Shown here one piece after another: positions 7,140-7,686 of a stretch of 7,686 nucleotides of DNA (its first letter is position 1; each line of letters starts with the position of its first letter). Made by a program: the position numbers and the translations under genes. The notes below the pieces were generated by a model, which did not search any database, was not told the origin of the DNA, and was given only the letters and a program-made list of their open reading frames with translations. The stretch is taken from the NCBI GenBank assembly GCA_959602365.1, contig CAUGSS010000063.1, forward strand, positions 1-7,686. The letters are read 5' to 3'. Source of the stretch: an uncultured Eubacteriales bacterium (GTDB lineage: Bacteria; Bacillota; Clostridia; Oscillospirales; Oscillospiraceae).

Positions 7140-7172
7140 CTTTTTCAAAGATTTGATTATATCTTTTTCAAA
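7140..7172 (-). repeat. 10-bp direct repeat flanking the operon -10 box
   Basis: CTTTTTCAAA occurs at 7140-7149 and again, identically, at 7163-7172, a spacing of 23 bp. The minus-strand -10 box TATAAT (7161-7156) lies between the copies. Two same-facing copies about two helical turns apart around a promoter suggest binding by a regulator to adjacent sites, for example a repressor or an activator. The repeat is visible; the regulator is not in the window, and chance in an AT-rich stretch is not excluded. Confidence 0.4.
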
Positions 7173-7184
7173 AGCATAACAGTT
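7156..7184 (-). promoter_or_regulatory. Candidate promoter for the minus-strand operon
   Basis: Reading the minus strand, a perfect -10 box TATAAT occupies 7161-7156. The -35 position, 17 bp upstream, is only AACTGT (7184-7179), a poor match to TTGACA, so an activator or other regulated start may be needed. The predicted transcript would begin near 7149, about 55 nt before the ATG at 7094. It is the best sigma-A-like -10 box found on this strand in the 7095-7380 stretch. Confidence 0.5.
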
Positions 7185-7373
7185 TGCAGGTGCAATTACT
7201 ATTGATGCCAACCCCAAAATTGTTCGCCGGGCTTATTTCACTTCGCGCAAGAGCAGCGTTCCATTTTGAAACACTTCAAGCGAAACGCAAAAAAAGCCAA
7301 AATTATGGATGAGATTATCCCAAAAATGCGGACAAATTAGTGCACTCCATACAATTCAGTTCAAAATTTTCCC
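7173..7373. other. AT-rich divergent intergenic stretch with dyad motifs
   Basis: No gene is supported here. Two small dyads stand out: TTGAA-ACAC-TTCAA (7266-7279), a perfect 5-bp inverted repeat with a 4-bp spacer, and the 8-bp palindrome AGTGCACT (7339-7346), which lies 28 bp before the TTGACT box of the plus-strand promoter. The TTCAA/TTGAA half-site also recurs in the direct repeat at 7140-7172 and at 7360-7365, which would fit a shared regulator controlling both directions. Short motifs like these also arise by chance; confidence as operators is low. Confidence 0.3.
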
Positions 7374-7405
7374 TTGACTTTTGGGCGTTTTTGCAGGAAT
7401 ATAAA
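7374..7405 (+). promoter_or_regulatory. Candidate promoter for the divergent ATPase gene
   Basis: TTGACT at 7374-7379 matches the -35 consensus at five of six positions. The matching -10 is unclear: TATAAA (7400-7405) is a good box but leaves a 20-bp spacer, while GAATAT (7397-7402) gives 17 bp but is a weak box. Transcription from here would start near 7411 and give a leader of about 200 nt before the ATG at 7612. Confidence 0.45.
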
Positions 7406-7430
7406 GACAGAGTTCTGCACCGCGCTGCGG

Positions 7431-7454
7431 GGCCGAATGATTATCGTTCCGGCT
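7431..7454 (+). promoter_or_regulatory. Operator-like dyad / first leader hairpin
   Basis: GAATGAT-T-ATCGTTC (7435-7449) is a 15-bp odd dyad with a single mismatch between its 7-bp arms, a shape common for repressor operators, and it lies about 25 bp after the predicted plus-strand start. The same stretch can also fold as RNA: 7431-7440 with 7444-7454, 10 bp with one bulged C and G-U pairs. DNA operator and RNA hairpin readings cannot be separated from sequence. Confidence 0.35.
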
Positions 7455-7479
7455 GGCTACTCCATAACTCTTAGTCCGT

Positions 7480-7593
7480 CGGAATTAAACGAAAGGAGTT
7501 TTCCGTCCAACCGGCGGTGCGGCAGTGTGGAGACCTGCCGTAAAGCTGCGGGGGTTCCGCTCTCCCGCAGTGAGAGAGAATCTGCGGAGGCAG
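7480..7593 (+). ncRNA. Structured 5' leader with competing hairpins
   Basis: The leader before the ATPase gene contains several complementary segments. CGGAA (7480-7484) pairs with TTCCG (7501-7505) and holds AAAGGAG in its loop. CGGCAG (7520-7525) pairs with CTGCCG (7535-7540); but CTGCC (7535-7539) can instead pair with GGCAG (7589-7593). CTGCGGG (7546-7552) pairs with CCCGCAG (7564-7570); but CCGCAG (7565-7570) can instead pair with CTGCGG (7582-7587). These are mutually exclusive folds, and the GGAGG at 7586-7590, the only good ribosome site near the gene, is partly inside both alternatives. That is the logic of an attenuator or riboswitch. It was not matched to a known class by eye. Pairings are seen; switching is inference. 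Confidence 0.4.
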
Positions 7594-7611
7594 TTCTTTC
7601 ACGGTTACACT

Positions 7612-7686
7612 ATGTCAACACTGAGCCTGAAAAACATCGTCAAGACCTATCCCGGGGCCAGCGAGCCCACCGTCCACGGCTTCAAC
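7612..7686 (+). CDS. CUT1-type ABC transporter ATPase (MalK/MsmX/UgpC-like), 5' fragment
   Basis: Only the first 25 codons lie in the window: MSTLSLKNIVKTYPG followed by ASEPTVHGFN. This matches the opening beta strands of MalK/MsmX/UgpC ATPases, which start with a x-L-x-L-K-N-V-x-K-x-Y-P pattern and continue to a D/GFN-LxI strand before the Walker A loop; Walker A itself is off the right edge. The protein would power import by docking on the EAA loops of the two permeases. It is divergent from, not part of, the transporter operon, as often seen for ATPases shared among several importers. The start is set by family alignment: no other in-frame start lies nearby, and the closest good ribosome site (GGAGG, 7586-7590) is 21 nt upstream, unusually far unless the leader folds. 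Confidence 0.85.
   Translation, partial: MSTLSLKNIVKTYPGASEPTVHGFN

Noticed and set aside
7095..7217. N-terminal extension of the DUF624 protein to a TTG at 7217
   Set aside because: The extra 41 residues do not match the family, and the best promoter lies inside this stretch.
7526..7593. Cobalamin riboswitch
   Set aside because: GGAGACCTGCC resembles the B12 box and CCCGCAGTG resembles another conserved block, but they occur in the wrong order and the rest of the consensus is missing.
7437..7686. Open frame from an ATG at 7437 running off the right edge (83 codons)
   Set aside because: It overlaps the well-supported ATPase start in another frame, has no good ribosome site and looks like no known protein. 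Lack of stops in a GC-rich stretch explains it, though a leader peptide is not strictly excluded.

Overview
The window looks like a carbohydrate-acid uptake and breakdown locus from a GC-rich Gram-positive bacterium. Clues are strong AGGAGG-type ribosome sites, a Cys-anchored lipoprotein binding protein, a DUF624 (YesL-type) membrane protein and a CUT1 ABC importer. A gut Clostridia lineage such as Oscillospirales would fit, but this is inferred from style, not from a marker gene.

Layout. Seven minus-strand genes run right to left and look like one operon. In transcription order they are: a DUF624 membrane protein (7094 to 6390), an HpcH/HpaI class II aldolase (6370 to 5579), a D-2-hydroxyacid dehydrogenase (5575 to 4592), a CUT1 solute-binding lipoprotein (4562 to 3198), a MalF-type permease (3044 to 2136), a MalG-type permease (2136 to 1291), and an IlvD/Edd-family dehydratase (1174 to the left edge, incomplete). 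At the right edge, divergently on the plus strand, the first 25 codons of a MalK/MsmX/UgpC-type ATPase begin at 7612. The 517-nt space between the divergent genes is AT-rich on its left side. It holds a candidate minus-strand promoter (TATAAT at 7161-7156), a candidate plus-strand promoter (TTGACT at 7374), several dyad or repeat motifs, and a roughly 200-nt leader with competing hairpins before the ATPase gene.

How the genes could work together. The importer (lipoprotein, two permeases and probably the divergent ATPase) brings in a sugar acid or a sugar-acid-containing glycoside. The dehydrogenase could interconvert a 2-ketoaldonate and an aldonate. The dehydratase would turn the aldonate into a 2-keto-3-deoxyaldonate, and the aldolase would split that into pyruvate and an aldehyde. 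Each enzyme's family is well supported by conserved residues; the pathway order and the substrate are inference.

Non-coding structure is notable in three places: two strong hairpins between the binding-protein gene and the permease genes (3101-3187), a perfect 10-bp inverted repeat between the MalG-type permease and the dehydratase (1216-1282), and the switch-like leader before the ATPase gene. No RNA genes, insertion sequences or CRISPR arrays were seen.
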